Part shown: one piece after another, positions 24,178 through 33,479 of the stretch
Layout of the letters: every line of letters starts with the position of its first letter
Position numbering within the stretch: the stretch's first letter is position 1
DNA from: Synergistales bacterium
GTDB lineage: Bacteria; Synergistota; Synergistia; Synergistales; Aminithiophilaceae
Assembly (NCBI GenBank): GCA_018433595.1
Contig: JAHDQY010000004.1
Coordinates: forward strand, 1 to 64,000
Direction: 5' to 3'
DNA: 64,000 bases
Notes under the pieces: generated by a model
What the model saw: only the letters and a program-made list of their open reading frames with translations
The model's database searches: none
What the model was told of the DNA's origin: nothing
Made by a program: the position numbers and the translations under genes

Positions 24178-24647
24178 AAACTCTCTTTTTCCCCAGCTCC
24201 TTCGGGACGCTTCGTCTTCGGGCATCGGAAAAGGGGCTTTGTGAGCTCCATATCCTGGTCTCGGGCGAGAAGGCATCAGGGATATCTGAATCATCGGTGC
24301 TGCTTGAGAAAGCTCGAAAACAGCTGGAGGACTATTTCAAGGGAGTTCTCCATGTTTTTGATATCCCTCTGGATCTTGGAGGTACGCCCTTTCAGCAGGC
24401 TGTCTGGGCTGAACTTTGCCGAATCCCTTACGGTGAGACGGTCAGTTACGGCGAGATCGCGCGACGCATCGGCAGGCCCAAGGCAGTCAGAGCTGTGGGT
24501 GGAGCCAATCACCGCAACCCTGTGGCCATCATTGTACCTTGCCATCGCGTTATCGGCAGCGACGGACGTCTTGTCGGCTACGGAGGAGGACTGGAGTTGA
24601 AGGAGAGGCTTCTGGAGCACGAAAGACGCTACTCGCGGCTGCTCTGA
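24174..24647 (+). CDS. ogt: Methylated-DNA-[protein]-cysteine S-methyltransferase
   Basis: This is a suicide DNA repair enzyme that takes the alkyl group from O6-alkylguanine onto its own cysteine. The C-terminal domain of this 157-residue protein has all the family marks: TPFQQAVWAELCRIPYGETVSYGEIARRIGRPKAVRAVGGA, the DNA-binding helix, and the active-site IIVPCHRVIGSDG. The N-terminal domain is short, as in Ogt rather than Ada. It overlaps the preceding methyltransferase by four bases. Confidence 0.93.
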   Translation: MKTLFFPSSFGTLRLRASEKGLCELHILVSGEKASGISESSVLLEKARKQLEDYFKGVLHVFDIPLDLGGTPFQQAVWAELCRIPYGETVSYGEIARRIGRPKAVRAVGGANHRNPVAIIVPCHRVIGSDGRLVGYGGGLELKERLLEHERRYSRLL

Positions 24648-24703
24648 AACCGTCTTGTCTCAGGACAGGAGAGCCTCCTATCAGGGAAGGACGATGGAAC
24701 GCC

Positions 24704-26563
24704 ATGATCGACACATCTTTTCTCCCGCTGTCACCGGAGGACATCAGGGACAGAGGGTGGGAGAGCTACGATTTTCTTCTCGTCACGGGGGATGCCTATG
24801 TGGATCACCCCAGTTTCGGACATGCCCTGATCGGCCGTTATCTCGAAAGCCTGGGCTATCGTGTGGCTCTTCTGGCTCAGCCGGACTGGCACGGCCCCGC
24901 GGATTTTCTCGCTTATGAGCGGCCCCGGCTGGCTGTGCTCGTTACGGCTGGGAACCTCGATTCCATGCTCAACCGCTACACGGCGGCCAAAAAACGGCGC
25001 CGCCGTGACGCCTATTCTCCGGGAGGGCAGGGAGACCTGCGCCCCGAGAGGGCGACTTTGGCCTACTGTCAGAGGGCCCGGCAGGCCTGGCCCGACGTGC
25101 CGCTTGTCATCGGGGGTATCGAAGCCAGTCTCAGACGTTTCGCCCACTACGATTACTGGTCCGACGCTGTGCGCCGATCGATTCTCGTCGACAGCGGTGC
25201 CGACCTCCTCGTCTACGGCATGGGCGAGCTTCAGATCGGCGAGATCGCCCGTATGCTTGCCATGGGCGTTCCCGTCGATGCGATCACCGGCATCGACGGG
25301 ACCTGTCTCCTCGCAGCCTCTCTCGACGGCCTCTGGGATTACGTGGAGTCGCCCTCTTTCGAAGAGGTATCGGGAAGCAGGGAGGCCTTTGCGCGGGCCT
25401 TCCGTATTCAGTACGAACAGCAGGATCCGCGGCGGGGAAAGACGGTGGTCCAGCGCCACGGTTCGCGATGGCTTGTGCAGCATCGCCCGGCCCGCCCTCT
25501 GGAGCTAGAGGAGCTCGACGGGATCTACGAGCTGCCCTATGCCGGGACCTGGCATCCTCGGTACGACGAGGCCGGAGGCGTTCCCGCCATCGAGGAGGTG
25601 CGCTTCAGTCTCGTCACCCATCGCGGCTGTTACGGCGGCTGCTCTTTCTGTGCGCTCACGAACCATCAGGGGCGGATCATCCAGAGCCGCAGCGAGGGCT
25701 CTCTGCTGGAGGAGGCCCGAAGGCTCACGGAGCGTTCCGACTTCAAAGGCTACATTCACGATGTCGGCGGTCCGACGGCCAACTTTCTGGCTCCGGCCTG
25801 CCCGGACCAGACCAAGAGGGGGGCCTGCAAGGGGAAAAACTGTATCGGATGGAAGGCCTGTCCCCGTCTTGTCGTCGATCATAGCGCCTTTCTGGAGCTT
25901 TTGAGAAAGCTTCGAAACCTGCCGAAGGTGAAGAAGGTCTTCATCCGTTCAGGAATTCGCTTCGATTACCTCATGGCCGACAGAGCCCCGGCGTTCCTGG
26001 AGGAGCTCTGTCGGCATCACATCAGCGGTCAGCTCAAAGTTGCCCCCGAGCACGTCTCGTCTCGGGTTCTCAGGACCATGAACAAACCTCCCCGCAACGT
26101 CTTCGATGCTTTCCGCGAAGCCTACGCTTCCGTTAACGAGGCTCTCGGCAAGAGACAGTTTCTTGTCCCCTATTTCCTCTCAAGCCATCCCGGAAGCACC
26201 CTGGAAGATGCTGTTGAACTGGCCGAATACCTCCGCGACGTCGGCTTTACTCCCGAGCAGGTCCAGGATTTCATCCCCACACCGGGGAGTCTGGCCACGG
26301 CGATGTACCACACGGGGCTGGACCCCATGACGATGAAGCCCGTTCATGTGCCCCGGGACTCCAGGGAAAAAGCGATGCAGCGGGCTCTTTTACAGTACCG
26401 GAATCCCAAAAACTATGAGCTTGTTCGTGAGGCTCTGGAGAGAACGGGCAGAAAAGACCTCATCGGTTTCGGCCCTCGCTGTCTTATCCATCCTCGCCGC
26501 GGAGAAAGCCCCGGGACTTCGTCGGATCGAAGGAGGAACGGAGAATCTCGAAAGAGGCGTTGA
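24704..26563 (+). CDS. YgiQ family radical SAM protein
   Basis: The 619-residue protein matches YgiQ/UPF0313 radical SAM proteins. Order: an N-terminal B12-binding-like domain (PLSPEDIRDRGWESYDFLLVTGDAYVDHPSFG, up to about residue 190), then the radical SAM domain with the [4Fe-4S] motif C-x3-C-x2-C in HRGCYGGCSFCALTNHQGR near residue 310. Further blocks include KRGACKGKNCIGWKACP, KVKKVFIRSGIRFDYLM, LKVAPEHVS and FTPEQVQDFIPTPGSLATAMY. The reaction is not established for the family. The ATG at 24704 is 13 bases after GGAAGG, slightly far. The C-terminal tail is rich in Arg and Gly. Confidence 0.88.
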   Translation: MIDTSFLPLSPEDIRDRGWESYDFLLVTGDAYVDHPSFGHALIGRYLESLGYRVALLAQPDWHGPADFLAYERPRLAVLVTAGNLDSMLNRYTAAKKRRRRDAYSPGGQGDLRPERATLAYCQRARQAWPDVPLVIGGIEASLRRFAHYDYWSDAVRRSILVDSGADLLVYGMGELQIGEIARMLAMGVPVDAITGIDGTCLLAASLDGLWDYVESPSFEEVSGSREAFARAFRIQYEQQDPRRGKTVVQRHGSRWLVQHRPARPLELEELDGIYELPYAGTWHPRYDEAGGVPAIEEVRFSLVTHRGCYGGCSFCALTNHQGRIIQSRSEGSLLEEARRLTERSDFKGYIHDVGGPTANFLAPACPDQTKRGACKGKNCIGWKACPRLVVDHSAFLELLRKLRNLPKVKKVFIRSGIRFDYLMADRAPAFLEELCRHHISGQLKVAPEHVSSRVLRTMNKPPRNVFDAFREAYASVNEALGKRQFLVPYFLSSHPGSTLEDAVELAEYLRDVGFTPEQVQDFIPTPGSLATAMYHTGLDPMTMKPVHVPRDSREKAMQRALLQYRNPKNYELVREALERTGRKDLIGFGPRCLIHPRRGESPGTSSDRRRNGESRKRR

Positions 26564-26595
26564 CGGAAAGGCCTCGGCGCGGGCGGGTTCGTTCC

Positions 26596-27483
26596 TTACT
26601 CCTGGAATATTTTGAAGAGGGCCTGAGTCCCCTCATCGCCCTTGCCGGCATCGACGAGGCGCTGATAGAGCTTCAGGGCCAGCTCAAGACCCGGCACGTC
26701 GAGCCCCATCTCGCGAGCCGAATCCAGGGCGATGGACATGTCCTTGACGAAGTGTTTGACGTAGAAGCCGGGCTTAAAGTCGCCCTGGAGGATGCGTGGA
26801 CCGTAGTTGGAGAGGGACCAGCTTCCGGCGGCGCCTCCGGAGATGGAATCGAGCACCCGAAGAGGATCGAGGCCGGCCCGGCCGGCATAGGCCAGAGCCT
26901 CGCAGACGCCGATCATCCCCGAGGCGATGGCGATCTGGTTGACCATCTTCGTGTGCTGGCCTGCTCCGGGACCTCCCTGGAGGATGACGTTCTTCCCCAA
27001 GGCATGGAAGAGGGGGAGGGCTGCATGAAAGGCGCTTTCATCGCCGCCGGCCATGATGGAGAGGGTCGCTTCCCGGGCCCCTCTGTCGCCTCCTGATACG
27101 GGGGCGTCAAGCACGGGAAGATTCCGGGCATGCCCCTCTTCGTAGAGTCTTTTGGCCAGAAGAGGGCTGGACGTCGTCATGTCGATGAGGAGCGTCCCCG
27201 GCCTGGCGGCAGAGAAGAGTCCCTTTTCGCCGATGTAGACTTCTTCGACGTCTTTGGGGAAACCGACAATGGTGATGACGGCGTCCGCTTCGCGGGCAGC
27301 CTTGGCTGGGCTGGCGGCCCAGCGGGCTCCCTCCTCCAGAAGAGGAAGAGCCCTCTGGCGGGTGCGATTGAAGACGATAAGGCCGTATCCGGCCTTCATC
27401 AGATTCCGCGCCATCGAAAGCCCCATGACTCCCGTTCCGATGAAACCGATTGTGCTCTTGCCCGGCTGGATTGCTATGACCAT
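26596..27483 (-). CDS. NAD(P)-dependent beta-hydroxyacid dehydrogenase (HIBADH/GarR type)
   Basis: A 295-residue beta-hydroxyacid dehydrogenase. The N-terminal Rossmann motif is GFIGTGVMGLSMARNLMKAG, the substrate-binding signature is LDAPVSGGDRGAREATLSIMAGG, and the catalytic lysine is in HTKMVNQIAIA. Family members include 3-hydroxyisobutyrate dehydrogenase, tartronate semialdehyde reductase and 2-(hydroxymethyl)glutarate dehydrogenase; the exact substrate cannot be told. The motif NRTRQ after the second strand suggests NADP preference, an inference. AAAGGAGGAACC precedes the ATG. It is a single-gene unit. Confidence 0.88.
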   Translation of the reverse strand: MVIAIQPGKSTIGFIGTGVMGLSMARNLMKAGYGLIVFNRTRQRALPLLEEGARWAASPAKAAREADAVITIVGFPKDVEEVYIGEKGLFSAARPGTLLIDMTTSSPLLAKRLYEEGHARNLPVLDAPVSGGDRGAREATLSIMAGGDESAFHAALPLFHALGKNVILQGGPGAGQHTKMVNQIAIASGMIGVCEALAYAGRAGLDPLRVLDSISGGAAGSWSLSNYGPRILQGDFKPGFYVKHFVKDMSIALDSAREMGLDVPGLELALKLYQRLVDAGKGDEGTQALFKIFQE

Positions 27484-27604
27484 GATGGTTCCTCCTTTTG
27501 AGTACTGCCGTTGTTTTTCAAGGCGTTTCTTTTTGAGATGCCTTCCTGGGAAAGCTTCGCCATGCTAGACTCAGGCCATTTCGATGGAAGAGGTGATCTG
27601 CACC

Positions 27605-28522
27605 GTGAATGAAAAGGTGAATCAGCAAATAGAAGATCTTCTTGATAAGGCCTACGGGTCTGAAGAGGTTGAAGAGGTTCATCGGCTGGCCCAACAGGTT
27701 CTCGAGCTTGACGGAGACAACGTTGACGGCCTTGTCCTCCTGGCGGATACGACGGAAGACGACGAGGAAAGGCTCCGCTGTCTGCGTCGTGCCCGCGAAC
27801 TGGCGGCTCCTGCGCCGGGAGAGTCTTTTGATCTCGCGGAAGGAGAGGAACCCTTCTATGTCGGCATCCTCCATCGACTCGGCGGGGCTCTGCTGTTTGA
27901 GATTCCTCGCGAGGCGGCCGATGTGGCCAGGGAACTCCTGTCCTTTGACGGCGAGGAAGTCGTCACCTTGGGACGTCCCCTTCTTTACGCCTCTCTTCTG
28001 CGCCTTGGCGAATTCGACCACGTCCTTGAGATGGTCGACAAGGAAGAGGAACTGCAGGATGGAGAGCTTTCCGTGGAAGGCGCCTATGCCCGGGCTCTGG
28101 CTCTCTTCAGGAGCAAGGGGAACGGCGAAGAGAGCTTGGAGGCTCTTCTGGAAGCTCTTGGCATTGCTCCCGATCTTCCTTTCTACCTTCTCGACTTCTG
28201 GGTTGAGCCTGATGAGGAAGAAGAGGATGAGTTGTACCATATCGCCTGGTTCCTGGGCGTAGCCTGGCTTGACGACGAAGAGGCCTTGGCCTGGCTGACC
28301 GGCGCCGCTCTTGCCCTGGGTTACCTGACCGATCGCCTCCCGGAGGAAATCCTGTCGGAAATGAAGCCTCTGCTGGAGGAAGCGGAGCTGATGGAGCTCC
28401 TTGACGGAGAGAAAAGGGCTATAGAAATGTCCCTTGCTGAAACTCCCGATCTCTCTCTCGATGAAATCGACTTTCGGGTTCTTGATTTCCTGGCGGCTCA
28501 TCCCTCGTTTTTGGGGCTTTAG
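27605..28522 (+). CDS. Acidic helical-repeat (TPR-like) protein
   Basis: The 305-residue protein is very acidic and almost wholly helical, with TPR-like repeats (for example VEEVHRLAQQVLELDGDNVDG near residues 19-38). I do not recognise a named family. It has no signal peptide or membrane helix, so it is cytoplasmic, perhaps a scaffold. The GTG at 27605 is chosen because GAGGTGATC (27590-27598), a near-perfect anti-16S match, sits six bases upstream; an in-frame ATG at 27584 lies before this site. It ends just before a good terminator. Confidence 0.7.
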   Translation: MNEKVNQQIEDLLDKAYGSEEVEEVHRLAQQVLELDGDNVDGLVLLADTTEDDEERLRCLRRARELAAPAPGESFDLAEGEEPFYVGILHRLGGALLFEIPREAADVARELLSFDGEEVVTLGRPLLYASLLRLGEFDHVLEMVDKEEELQDGELSVEGAYARALALFRSKGNGEESLEALLEALGIAPDLPFYLLDFWVEPDEEEEDELYHIAWFLGVAWLDDEEALAWLTGAALALGYLTDRLPEEILSEMKPLLEEAELMELLDGEKRAIEMSLAETPDLSLDEIDFRVLDFLAAHPSFLGL

Positions 28523-28535
28523 AAAAAAGAGCGGA

Positions 28536-28570
28536 GGCGGGGCCCCTGTAAGGTGCCCCGCCGCCTTTTT
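28536..28570 (+). terminator. Intrinsic terminator
   Basis: GGCGGGGC (28536-28543) pairs with GCCCCGCC (28555-28562), with further CCT/AGG pairing inside, followed by GCCTTTTTC. It ends the acidic repeat gene and reaches the 3' end of the convergent small winged-helix gene at 28571. Confidence 0.85.
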
Positions 28571-28750
28571 CTAGGTTTTGGGCTGCCAGAAACAACGCCT
28601 AGGGGATTCAATCAATCCATCCTTCTTCAGAGCAGCCATAACCTTGTCTACTGTTTTTCGATCAAGTCCCGTAATCTCAGCTATTTTGCCGGCATTGATA
28701 GGTTCTCCGGCCTCTTTCATCGCTTGCAATATCTGGTCGACGGCTTCCAT
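28571..28750 (-). CDS. Small winged helix-turn-helix protein (59 residues)
   Basis: The protein starts MEAVDQILQAMKEAG, then GKIAEITGLDRKTVDKVMAALKKDGLIESP, which is a complete small winged-helix DNA-binding domain, and ends in CFWQPKT. The ATG at 28750 has AGGAGGT close upstream; earlier codons in frame are poorly coding. It could be a regulator of its own short operon, with the 85-residue coiled-coil gene just upstream. No ligand domain is present. Confidence 0.72.
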   Translation of the reverse strand: MEAVDQILQAMKEAGEPINAGKIAEITGLDRKTVDKVMAALKKDGLIESPRRCFWQPKT

Positions 28751-28833
28751 GACAATACCTCCTCGTTCAGACGAGACGGGAAACCCCCTGGCTCCTGAAC
28801 GACCAGATCTTCTACCCCGCCGCACGGGTGGAG

Positions 28834-29091
28834 TTATCGTTTTACGTAGGCCTCACAGACCTCGAAAATGAGTTTTTCCCGCTCTTCTTCAGTCTCCGCC
28901 TTGCCGTAGATTTCCATGAACCCATTAAGATCATGGCCTACTTCAGAAAGAATATCAGCCATGATGCCTGCGAGGGCTACGGAGTTCTTCCTAACGAGAC
29001 GTTCTCTCAGTTTCTCAATCTTCTCTTCGTATTCGGCGATCAGTTCCAGTTCGCTTCTCCTTCTACTGCGGATACCCTTAGGTCTAGGCAT
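28834..29091 (-). CDS. Small coiled-coil protein of unknown function (85 residues)
   Basis: After a basic N-terminus (MPRPKGIRSRRR) the protein forms a coiled coil (ELELIAEYEEKIEKLRERL) and then a helical region ending in YVKR. I do not recognise it. GGGGGAGG lies before the ATG at 29091 and a good promoter lies upstream at 29128-29155. The winged-helix gene follows 83 bp downstream on the same strand, so the two probably form one transcript. A DNA- or RNA-binding accessory role is possible. Confidence 0.6.
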   Translation of the reverse strand: MPRPKGIRSRRRSELELIAEYEEKIEKLRERLVRKNSVALAGIMADILSEVGHDLNGFMEIYGKAETEEEREKLIFEVCEAYVKR

Positions 29092-29127
29092 TTTTTCCTC
29101 CCCCTAACTGATGATGGTGTAATTGGT

Positions 29128-29155
29128 ATTATATCTGTTTTGTCGATAATTTCAA
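29128..29155 (-). promoter_or_regulatory. Promoter of the small coiled-coil/winged-helix operon
   Basis: On the minus strand TTGAAA (complement of 29150-29155) is separated by 16 bp from a perfect TATAAT (complement of 29128-29133). It lies 37 bp upstream of the 85-residue gene. Confidence 0.6.
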
Positions 29156-29857
29156 CCTGGAATGGAGGCGTATCGAGAGTTTTTCCTTTGGTTTTCCAAG
29201 GGATGATGTTGTAGAAAGCGAAAGGGCCTTCAGTTAATGGATGAAGAATTCCCTCTAGCAATAGATTGTGTATTTTTGTCTGTTCATGGCTGCTTGCTGT
29301 CATTTGGATGGAGCATTCTAATCTATTCGGAAGTCATTGAGAGATGGCTGATGCCTTGGGGATTGGGGATTGTCGTTTCAATGTGTTTTATTTTGGAGCG
29401 GAAGCCCTTCTTCTCTTTCTAGGGGGAGAGTTACGGGGTGCTGCTGGAATCAGCGCGGATGCGTTGTCGTCGAAGAAGCTGTTCGGTATTTCCCCTCGGG
29501 TCGGGTCGGGTTGGGTGGAAGGGTCGAACAATGATTCCGGCTTTAGGGGAGACATGCCTCCGCCTGGCGAAGCGGCCTTCTCTCCATAAGTTCGGTGTTG
29601 TTGTGTGCAAAAATTATTGTTTTTTAGTTGACAAAACGCTAAAATAAATGATGTTTTTATTAAAAAGTGGAGGTGTGCGGGGGAAGGGCATTGGATGCGG
29701 TCGCTCCTTATGGTTTGCGCACTCATGGCCTTTGGCGTGAGGGGAAAGAGAATGCAGCAGCACCATTGCCATCAGGGCAGTTGGTTGCTTCGATCCCAGG
29801 TGTGCTGCATTTTTCAGGGTAACCGGGGCCTCCCCGTTCCGAACGATTTGTTTGATC
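29156..29857. other. Gene-poor stretch of about 700 bp
   Basis: Base composition shifts here: 29160-29420 and 29600-29690 are AT-rich compared with the neighbours. Open frames exist on both strands (for example 29237-29422 plus, 29388-29726 minus), but none combines a ribosome-binding site with a recognisable protein. The stretch holds a TTGACA at 29629-29634 without a matching -10. It may be degraded or recently acquired DNA. I see no repeat ends or transposase. Confidence 0.4.
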
Positions 29858-30655
29858 CTAGAAGACTGCGTAGTCCGAGTCTTTCCGTGACGTGATGAAC
29901 ATGTGGCCCGGGGCGTGTGTGATGGCGAAGGGAGGACGACTGGCCATGAGAATTGCCTGGGGAGTGACGCCGCAGGCCCAGAAGACGGGGATTTCGCCGT
30001 CTTCGATGGGAACGGCGTCGCCGAAATCGGGGCGCGTGATGTCGGTGATGCCGATGCGGGCCGGGTCCCCGACATGAACGGGAGCGCCGTGGACGGCGGG
30101 GAAGCGCCCCGTGGCGAGAACGGCCTTGGAGATAAGAGGGGCCGGAATGGGGCGCATGCTGACGACCATGGGGCCCGATAGGCGGCCGGCGGAGTGACAG
30201 GCGATATTCGTCCTGTACATGGGGACGTTGCATCCGCACTCGATATGACGCACGGGAACGGAAACCTCCAGAAGGGCTCTTTCGAAGCTGAAGGAACAGC
30301 CGAGGAGGAAACCGACGAGGTCGTCGCGCCAGTGGACCGTGATGTCCGTCGGTTCGTCGACGAGATTTCCGCCACGCCAGATCCTGTAGCGGGGGAGGTC
30401 GGTCCTCAGGTCGGTCCCCGGGGCGACAAGGCGAGGCTCGGGGTCGCCCGGTTCGGTGATGTCAAGAATGGGGCAGGGTTTGGGGTTTCTCTGAGAAAAA
30501 ACGAGAAAGTCGTAAGCCCAGTCCTTGGGGAGGATGACCAGGTTGCCCTGAACGTAGCCTTCGGCCATGCCCGGGGTGGGCCCCGTCCACTCTCCCTTGC
30601 GGATCATGGCTCGGATTTCTGCGGGGGCGACGGCGGCGAAATCTGACGCTTTCAT
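29858..30655 (-). CDS. DUF1445 putative hydro-lyase / D-glutamate cyclase-like protein
   Basis: The 265-residue protein matches the DUF1445 (PF07286) family, named putative hydro-lyase; mammalian members interconvert D-glutamate and 5-oxo-D-proline. Typical segments are [75 protein letters not shown] and [13 protein letters not shown]. Its ATG overlaps the pxpA stop by four bases, so it is the last gene of the 5-oxoprolinase operon. A role in feeding or repairing 5-oxoproline pools is a natural inference from this context. Confidence 0.85.
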   Translation of the reverse strand: MKASDFAAVAPAEIRAMIRKGEWTGPTPGMAEGYVQGNLVILPKDWAYDFLVFSQRNPKPCPILDITEPGDPEPRLVAPGTDLRTDLPRYRIWRGGNLVDEPTDITVHWRDDLVGFLLGCSFSFERALLEVSVPVRHIECGCNVPMYRTNIACHSAGRLSGPMVVSMRPIPAPLISKAVLATGRFPAVHGAPVHVGDPARIGITDITRPDFGDAVPIEDGEIPVFWACGVTPQAILMASRPPFAITHAPGHMFITSRKDSDYAVF

Positions 30656-31419
30656 CGCAAAATCTCCTTCAGGGGACCGATGGTGACGCCGGAGGTCTCA
30701 AGGCCCTTACGGATCTCCCGGGCCATTTCAACGGCCTCGGCGTTGTCGCCGTGAAGGCAGATCGAATGAGGGCGGAAAGAGATGGTAGATCCGTCGACGG
30801 CCTCGACGACGCCTTCAGTGGCCATCCGAACGACGCGGTTCACGGCCTCATTGACGTCGTGGATGACGGCTCCGGGTTCCCTGCGAGGTAGCAGGGTGCC
30901 GTCGGCCCGGTAGGCACGGTCGGCAAAGGCCTCTGCGGCAAAGGGGATTCCCGCCTCGGCGGCAGCCGCTGCCATGCAGGAACCGGCCAGCCCCATGAGG
31001 ATCAGTCCTCCGATATCGCGGACAGCCCGAGCGATGGCACGAGCCAGAGCGGGATCCTTGGCGGCCTGGTTGTAGAGGGCGCCGTGTGGCTTGACGTGCT
31101 GGAGAGCGAGTCCCAGAGAGTGGCAGACGGCGTCCATGGCGCCGATCTGATAGAGGGTGAAAGCGTAGGCTTCGTCGGGAGAAACGGTGAGATTCCGGCG
31201 ACCGAAACCCACTAGGTCGGGGTAGCCGGGGTGAGCGCCGACGGCCACCCCGGCAGCTTTGGCGGACCGGGCTGTGGCAAGCATCACTTGAGGATCGCCG
31301 GCGTGGAAGCCGCAGGCGACGTTGGCCGAGCTGACGTAGCGAAGAACTGCGCTGTCGTTGCCCATGGTCCAGGCGCCGAAACTCTCGCCCAGATCGCTGT
31401 TGAGGTCGATGACGTTCAT
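30652..31419 (-). CDS. pxpA: 5-oxoprolinase subunit A (LamB/YcsF family)
   Basis: PxpA is one of three subunits of the bacterial ATP-dependent 5-oxoprolinase, which opens 5-oxoproline to glutamate. The 255-residue protein has the family start [19 protein letters not shown], then [47 protein letters not shown] and [24 protein letters not shown] lies before the ATG at 31419. It follows pxpC by 34 bp and overlaps the DUF1445 gene. Confidence 0.93.
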   Translation of the reverse strand: MNVIDLNSDLGESFGAWTMGNDSAVLRYVSSANVACGFHAGDPQVMLATARSAKAAGVAVGAHPGYPDLVGFGRRNLTVSPDEAYAFTLYQIGAMDAVCHSLGLALQHVKPHGALYNQAAKDPALARAIARAVRDIGGLILMGLAGSCMAAAAAEAGIPFAAEAFADRAYRADGTLLPRREPGAVIHDVNEAVNRVVRMATEGVVEAVDGSTISFRPHSICLHGDNAEAVEMAREIRKGLETSGVTIGPLKEILR

Positions 31420-31453
31420 GAACGACTCCCTCCTTTATTTAAAGAAGCAAGAA

Positions 31454-32509
31454 CTAACCGTTGAGAAGCTCCCAGCTGACGTCGTAGGGCTTGCCGTCGA
31501 CATGGATTCTCCAGGTCCCCGATTTCGAGGTCTGAAGAGGCCGAGATCGGGAGCGGTAGGAAGAGCGTAGGGCCAGAAGGGTTTCGACGGCCTTCCCTTC
31601 GACTCGCGCGGCGTCGATGGCCTTATTGAAAGCGATGGCTTCGAAGCGGACGGTCTCTCCAGGCAGACGCTGGGCCAGGGCGCCGATATCAGGAGAGGCG
31701 AGAACGGCGATCTTCGTATAGCCTCCCGTTGTTTGGCGGTCAGCAAGCATGCAGATCGGCCTGCCCTGTCCCGGGATCTGGATGGAGCCGAGGGGGATGG
31801 CGTCGGAGATGATGTCCGCTTCCGAGGTGTGCTCAATGGCGGGACCTTCGAGACGGTAGCCCATCCGGTCCGCCTCGTTGCTGATGACATAGGAGGCGCT
31901 CAGGAAGGTCTCGACTCCTGAAGCCGTGAAAGCCTTGTCTTGAGGGCCGAGGACGACATGCAGCGGCGTTGAGGGAGCGAAGAGGGGACGAAGGGGTTCG
32001 GGGCAGGCAAATCCGATGCCGGCCTGAACCAGGGAGGCGGCATTCGTCCGCAGGCAGTCTCCCGTCTTGAGGGCCCGTCCCCGGTATCCGCCGATTTTGC
32101 CCCTCAGATAGGTGGAGCGGCTTCCCATGACGAGGGGGACGTCGAGCCCCCCCGAGAGGCAGAGGTAGGCCCGGCACCCCTTCCCTTTGGGGCCCGTGAA
32201 GGTGATGACATCGCCGGCGGTGACGAAAAGGGCTTCCCACATGGGAACGGATCGGTTGTTGATGGTGAGGCCGAGATCGGCGCCTGTAACGGCCAAAAGC
32301 CCCTCCCCGTCGGTGACGGTCAGTTTGGGCCCCAGGACGGTGATTTCCAGCGCGGCGGCTCCGATGGCATTGCCGACGAGAACGTTGCCCAGGCGGAGAC
32401 TCTGGCGGTCCATGGCTCCGGCCACAGGCATTCCCTTCCCCTGGAAGCCCCACCGCCCCAGATCCTGGACGGTTGTAAGGAGACCGCCGCTGTCGATGGC
32501 GAGTTTCAT
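31454..32509 (-). CDS. pxpC: 5-oxoprolinase subunit C (biotin-dependent carboxyltransferase fold)
   Basis: PxpC (KipA/YbgK type) is the partner of PxpB. The 351-residue protein starts with SGGLLTTVQDLGRWGFQGKGMPVAGAMD, the family signature, and continues with LEITVLGPKL, YLCLSGGLDVPLVMGSRSTYLRG, GYRLEGPAIEH and SIQIPGQGRPICMLADRQTTGGYTKIA. Its ATG overlaps the pxpB stop by four bases. In the operon order B-C-A it is central, as in many genomes. Confidence 0.93.
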   Translation of the reverse strand: MKLAIDSGGLLTTVQDLGRWGFQGKGMPVAGAMDRQSLRLGNVLVGNAIGAAALEITVLGPKLTVTDGEGLLAVTGADLGLTINNRSVPMWEALFVTAGDVITFTGPKGKGCRAYLCLSGGLDVPLVMGSRSTYLRGKIGGYRGRALKTGDCLRTNAASLVQAGIGFACPEPLRPLFAPSTPLHVVLGPQDKAFTASGVETFLSASYVISNEADRMGYRLEGPAIEHTSEADIISDAIPLGSIQIPGQGRPICMLADRQTTGGYTKIAVLASPDIGALAQRLPGETVRFEAIAFNKAIDAARVEGKAVETLLALRSSYRSRSRPLQTSKSGTWRIHVDGKPYDVSWELLNG

Positions 32510-33252
32510 CGTTTATCCTCCTTGCACGGGCTGATCTGAGGGCGATATTTCCCCGAGGCGACGGCTTCGGTTACGGCGTGGTATTCCCCCCTGTCGATGG
32601 GCTGAAAGCGTACCCAAAGGCCTGCGTCAATGAGAATCGGCGGTTCGCCGTCGGGGTCGAAAAGGCGGAGGGGGGTCCGTCCTATGAGCTGCCAGCCTCC
32701 GGGACTGTCGATGGGGTAGATCCCGGTCTGCCTGCCGGCGATGCCGACGCTGCCGGCGGGGATCAGAGTTCTCGGATTTTGAAGGCGAGGGGTGGCGATC
32801 GTCTCGTCCATGCCTCCCAGATAGGGAAAGCCTGGCGTGAAGCCCAGCATGTAGCAGTAATAATCGCGCTCCGAGTGACGTTTGATGACGTCTTCCACCG
32901 TCAGGCCGTTGTGGCTGGCGACCGTTTGGAGGTCAGGTCCTTCTGCACCGCCGTAGAGCACGGGGACGATCATGACGGTGCCTCCTCCGGAAGGGAAATC
33001 TTCCGTCGCAAGGGCCAGCTCCCGCACCGTTTGAAGGAGCCGATCCGTATCGGTGGCGATCGGGTCGAAGTAGAGGGCCAGCGAGCGGTAGGTGGGGACC
33101 ATTTCAAGCATCCCCGGCAGCGGGTGCTTTTCGAGAGACCGCCGGAGTTGCTGGACCTTGCCGTTGACGGTCAGATCGATCGTGTCGCCGAATTCGATGA
33201 CGAGACAGCTGTCGCCGGCGTGGAGCAGTTCGGGTGTGCTGGGCCTTGTCAA
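32506..33252 (-). CDS. pxpB: 5-oxoprolinase subunit B (KipI family)
   Basis: PxpB (KipI/YbgJ type) carries the ATP-linked part of 5-oxoprolinase. The 248-residue protein has LLHAGDSCLVIEFGDTIDL at the start, VPVLYGGAEGPDL, the signature MLGFTPGFPYLGGMDETIATPRLQNPRTLIPAGSVGIAG and the SPGGWQLIGRTPLRLFDP end. The start is a TTG at 33252 preceded by GGAGGTG with normal spacing, which decides the start. It is the first gene of the operon. Confidence 0.92.
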   Translation of the reverse strand: MTRPSTPELLHAGDSCLVIEFGDTIDLTVNGKVQQLRRSLEKHPLPGMLEMVPTYRSLALYFDPIATDTDRLLQTVRELALATEDFPSGGGTVMIVPVLYGGAEGPDLQTVASHNGLTVEDVIKRHSERDYYCYMLGFTPGFPYLGGMDETIATPRLQNPRTLIPAGSVGIAGRQTGIYPIDSPGGWQLIGRTPLRLFDPDGEPPILIDAGLWVRFQPIDRGEYHAVTEAVASGKYRPQISPCKEDKR

Positions 33253-33479
33253 GGTGATCCACCTCCAGATTGCTTCAAATTATCGCCCAACGGGGAGAAG
33301 TTGAGAAGGGTAAAGAGGGCCCAACAGGGAGGTATTATTGTACCAGGGTAACTCCTTCCCGAGGGTTTCGGCCGTGATGAACAGAAACGCGGCTGAGGTG
33401 AAAAGGCAAATAATCTTTTTCACAAAAGAGGGATCGGTTAAGATAGTCGATGACAGATCGATGTTGGGGGTAGATCTCA

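Noticed and set aside
29388-29726. Minus-strand frame of 112 codons in the gene-poor stretch
   Set aside because: Composition is not coding-like and no ribosome-binding site is present.
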